The notes below the pieces were generated by a model. That model worked only from the letters and a program-made list of their open reading frames with translations. It did not search any database and was not told where the DNA came from. The translations under genes and the position numbers were made by a program. DNA of 64,000 nt from Azolla caroliniana. Its lineage: Eukaryota > Polypodiophyta. The stretch lies in NCBI GenBank assembly GCA_043228905.1, contig JBHGNT010000009.1, positions 9,548,001-9,612,000 on the forward strand, written 5' to 3'. Positions 61,394-64,000 of the stretch are shown piece after piece (the stretch's first letter is position 1; each line of letters begins with the position of its first letter).

Positions 61394-62263
61394 ATGGCAA
61401 ATACTCGTAAAACCGCCGCAAAGTTTGGGGGTATGATTGATAATGAGCCGAGATCACCAACAAATCTTGATTCTAATGCAATGGACAAAATGCTTATGAG
61501 TCACTTGATTTCTCTTCAAGAAACCATAAACAAGCAAGGTGAAGAGATTAGGATGTTAATGAAAGAGAATACTAAGCTCCAAAGTGTTGTCATTGAGAAT
61601 GAAAGTCTTAAACAAGTGGTTGCAAAACTTCAAGAAGAGATTCAAGAATGTAAAAGAGCTTCATTTGAAACAAATGAGCGCCTTAACAAGATTGAGTTAA
61701 AGGAAGCATTAAAAGAAGAAAAATTGGACACGATGAGGCGGGATGTAAGTGAGATGAAAAATGTATGTACAACGAAGTCATGGGCCGATGTATGTGGTGG
61801 GGATGTGTTATCAAACTCATCTAATATGCAGGTGATGCATCAAGAGAAGAATATAGAAAGCATAGATGTCCGAGAATTGAAAGAACGCGAACGACGATCA
61901 AAGAACATTGTCGTCCGTGGGATTAAAGAAGAGAGTATGGAAACACCCGCATCCCTTGGAAAGGCCATTGGTGAATTTTTTAGCATGCATTATGGGATGT
62001 CAGATGTGAATGTATATGGGGCACACCGAGTTGGGAAACATGGTGTTACTCGCTCCGGAGAAAGGCCTATTGTATGCACAATGACAGATGATACAAAGCG
62101 GCGGATCATACTCGAAAATAGTTGGGTATACCTCAAAGGTACACAATGCTTTGTGAGTGAAGATCGTACTATCTCACAACAAAATGCTCGTCGTAAAGCA
62201 TATGAAGAAAGATTGAAAAACAAGGTTAAGGATGTGCCTAAAGATGGAAATGTAGGCAAATAG
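61394..62263 (+). CDS. LINE ORF1 protein
   Basis: 289 codons ending in TAG at 62261-62263. Residues ~35-125 form a coiled coil (LQETINKQGEEIRMLMKE, KQVVAKLQEEIQECK). From ~165 there is an RRM-like ORF1p core: ERRSKNIVVRGIKEES, AHRVGK, ERPIVCTMTDDTKRRIIL, FVSEDRTISQQNARR. ORF1 proteins bind element RNA and form RNPs with ORF2. The start is the first ATG after TCCCTACA. No defect is visible. Confidence 0.85.
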   Translation: MANTRKTAAKFGGMIDNEPRSPTNLDSNAMDKMLMSHLISLQETINKQGEEIRMLMKENTKLQSVVIENESLKQVVAKLQEEIQECKRASFETNERLNKIELKEALKEEKLDTMRRDVSEMKNVCTTKSWADVCGGDVLSNSSNMQVMHQEKNIESIDVRELKERERRSKNIVVRGIKEESMETPASLGKAIGEFFSMHYGMSDVNVYGAHRVGKHGVTRSGERPIVCTMTDDTKRRIILENSWVYLKGTQCFVSEDRTISQQNARRKAYEERLKNKVKDVPKDGNVGK

Positions 62264-64000
62264 GGACACGTGATCTATGAGACTAACCCACGCCTTTTAC
62301 GACTATGCTTTTGGAACTGCAATGGATACCCATGGAATGCGGGATTTGGCATAGAGGAGTTCACCAATGACTCGGATATCACACTTCTTGTTGAAACATG
62401 GGAGCATGATACTCAAAGGATTCAAGGTTTAGGAAACTATAATGTACACTCTTTGATATGGAAGAAAAATCCAAGACAAAGAAGAGGACAAGGAGGGGTG
62501 GCATGTTTGATTAAGAAGGAAATAGAGAAATATGTGTCAATCATAAAAAATGATGAAAATAAATGCTACATATGGCTCAAAATAGAAACACCTAATGATT
62601 TGCCCACTTTTGTTGTTGGATGTTACATTCCTCATCAAGATTCTAACTTTTATGCGTGTTTGGATAAAGATCAACCGTTTGCCAATCTAGAAGATGATAT
62701 TGCTTATTTCAAATCCAAAGGGGAAGTTATTGTCTTTGGTGACATGAATGCTCGTACAAGAAGTTTCCAACTTGATTCACAAGAATCTTTCATGCCACAT
62801 ATCTCAAGGATGCAAGAGGATATGCAAATGTATAACCGCTCTTCTAGCGATGAAAAAGATCCGGACCAATTTGGGAAGTTACTCCTACAAATGTGCAATA
62901 GTACCGGATTGCTTATTGCAAATGGTATTTCCTTATGGCCCAACACTAATGGTTTTACATGTAGAAAATACAACGGAAATAGTGTGATTGATTATGTGCT
63001 ACTTTCCGAAGGTATTTTGGATCGTATACATAAATTCTCACTTGGTGAATGGACACCGGAATCAGATCATAGGCCTTTATGTATTGATCTCAAATGTATG
63101 CATAGGTTTGATTGTGAGAAGGCTATTGAAGATAATAAACAACCGCACTTGAGCATGAACCTTAAGCGAGCACCCATGTATTCCAAGATGGTTGAGGATA
63201 TGTTACAAATGACAAAGATACAACATGGTGCCACACTAGAATGCAAATGGGAAGTCATTCTCTCATGTACAAACAAATGTTTTTTGACCAACCGCACATC
63301 TTGGAAATGCACCAAGAAACTTAGGAAAAAATGGTTTGATAAAGAATGTCGTGAAGCTCGAAAGTGCCTTATGGTTTTGGATGTAGTTAAGGATAAAGAG
63401 AATTACCAAAAGCATTTGCATGAGTATAAAAGGCTTATTCAAAGAAAGAGAAGAATATGGGAAGTTACTCAACAATTTATCCAAACGCAAGAGAAAGCAC
63501 ATGCATGTGCTAAATTTTGGGGAAATCTAAAGGGAAAACGTGTTGAGAGTTATGGTGACTTAACTCTTCACGACTTGTCTATGCATTGTAAGAATTTATA
63601 TGAGTTATCTCTTGCCGGAAAGATGATGTGTTATGGTTCTCTTTCACATATGCCTTCCTTCTTTACAATTGAAGATATATGCATAGGACTTAAGAAATTG
63701 GCCTCTCGAAAGGCAAGCGATCTTCAATGTATAAAGGCTGAAATGCTCAAATGGACGGGAAAGGAAGCACATATATGGATAAGAGATATGTTTAATGATG
63801 CATTGCAACATGGTATGCCGTACGATTGGACTACAAATTGGATCAAACCTTTACATAAAGGTGGAGATATAAATAATGTAAACAACTATCGAACCATCAT
63901 GGTTGGCTCATTAATGGCAAAACTATTTGGATGTATAATGGAATCAAAGATAAGTGTATGGGTTGAAAAAAGTGGTAAGAGAGCTTATGGACAAGCTGGC
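62264..64000 (+). CDS. LINE ORF2: endonuclease and start of reverse transcriptase
   Basis: The frame is continuous with ORF1 except for the UAG and is open for 579 codons to the edge. The APE-type endonuclease has all its signature motifs: LCFWNCNG, LLVETWE, GCYIPHQD, VFGDMNAR, SVIDYVLLS and ESDHRPL. A basic linker (KKLRKKWFDKECREARK) follows, then the RT start: GLKKLASRKASDLQCIKAEM, WTTNWIKPLHKGG and NNYRTIMVGSLMAKLF. The first in-frame Met is in GDMNAR, inside the endonuclease, so translation must come through ORF1 or by a non-AUG start. It nicks target DNA and primes reverse transcription. Confidence 0.88.

Larger units (their letters stand above)
61080..64000 (+). mobile_element. LINE (non-LTR retrotransposon), 5' part, runs off the right edge
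   Basis: A 5' UTR with a (CT)n tract, ORF1 at 61394-62263 and an ORF2 frame from 62264 to the edge. Both frames are open with all endonuclease motifs present, so this is the best-preserved element in the window. It replaced or interrupted the gypsy gag at about 61080; the exact 5' end is unresolved. The intronic LINE copies carry only 3' parts, so I cannot confirm they are the same family. Confidence 0.88.

Overview
This window is a TE-rich stretch of a plant nuclear genome. Evidence: Ty1/copia and Ty3/gypsy LTR elements, a LINE with a GDMN/SDHRP endonuclease, plant telomere-type TTTAGGG repeats, a plant mitochondrial rrn18 fragment, and one intron-containing gene whose product looks like the land-plant sperm adhesion protein GEX2. 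Long TE-filled introns and these LINE and copia types suggest a large non-seed plant genome (fern or lycophyte most likely). That placement is inference and not secure.

Layout. 1-1227: 5' end of a Ty3/gypsy element on the minus strand (open gag running off the left edge, LTR promoter with a strong heat-shock element). 1275-3344: nested copia remains, including a solo LTR with a perfect target-site duplication inside an antisense gag. 3681-7006: first copy of an unusual antisense ORF family (conserved N-terminal domain plus coiled coil). 7007-8718: downstream flank of the main gene. 8719-45182: the only cellular gene, a 23-exon GEX2-like gene on the minus strand. It encodes a predicted 2199-residue type I membrane protein: signal peptide, Cys-rich head, 15 filamin-type Ig repeats with one repeat per exon, two cadherin/CSPG-like repeats, one transmembrane helix and a short tail. 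Its introns hold a complete copia element (11012-16077), a truncated antisense copia (22792-25690), many LINE copies, a nuclear mitochondrial rrn18 insertion (22320-22549) and an unidentified gene fragment. 45183-47930: upstream flank, then AT-rich and CA/GT-rich low-complexity DNA. 47970-49805: decayed copia. 49810-53911: two more copies of the antisense coiled-coil ORF family. 54177-61080: nested gypsy and copia remains. About 61080-64000: a LINE with an open ORF1 and ORF2 that runs off the right edge.

How parts relate. Only the GEX2-like gene is a host gene; nearly everything else is mobile DNA. Several nested insertions give an order of events: solo LTR into copia gag, copia into LINE, copia into gypsy integrase. 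The most unusual points are the exon-per-repeat structure of the adhesion gene, a LINE whose ORF1 and ORF2 share a frame across a single UAG with no Met in ORF2 before the catalytic core, heat-shock elements in two unrelated LTRs, and the three-copy antisense coiled-coil family with a conserved LTR-adjacent block.
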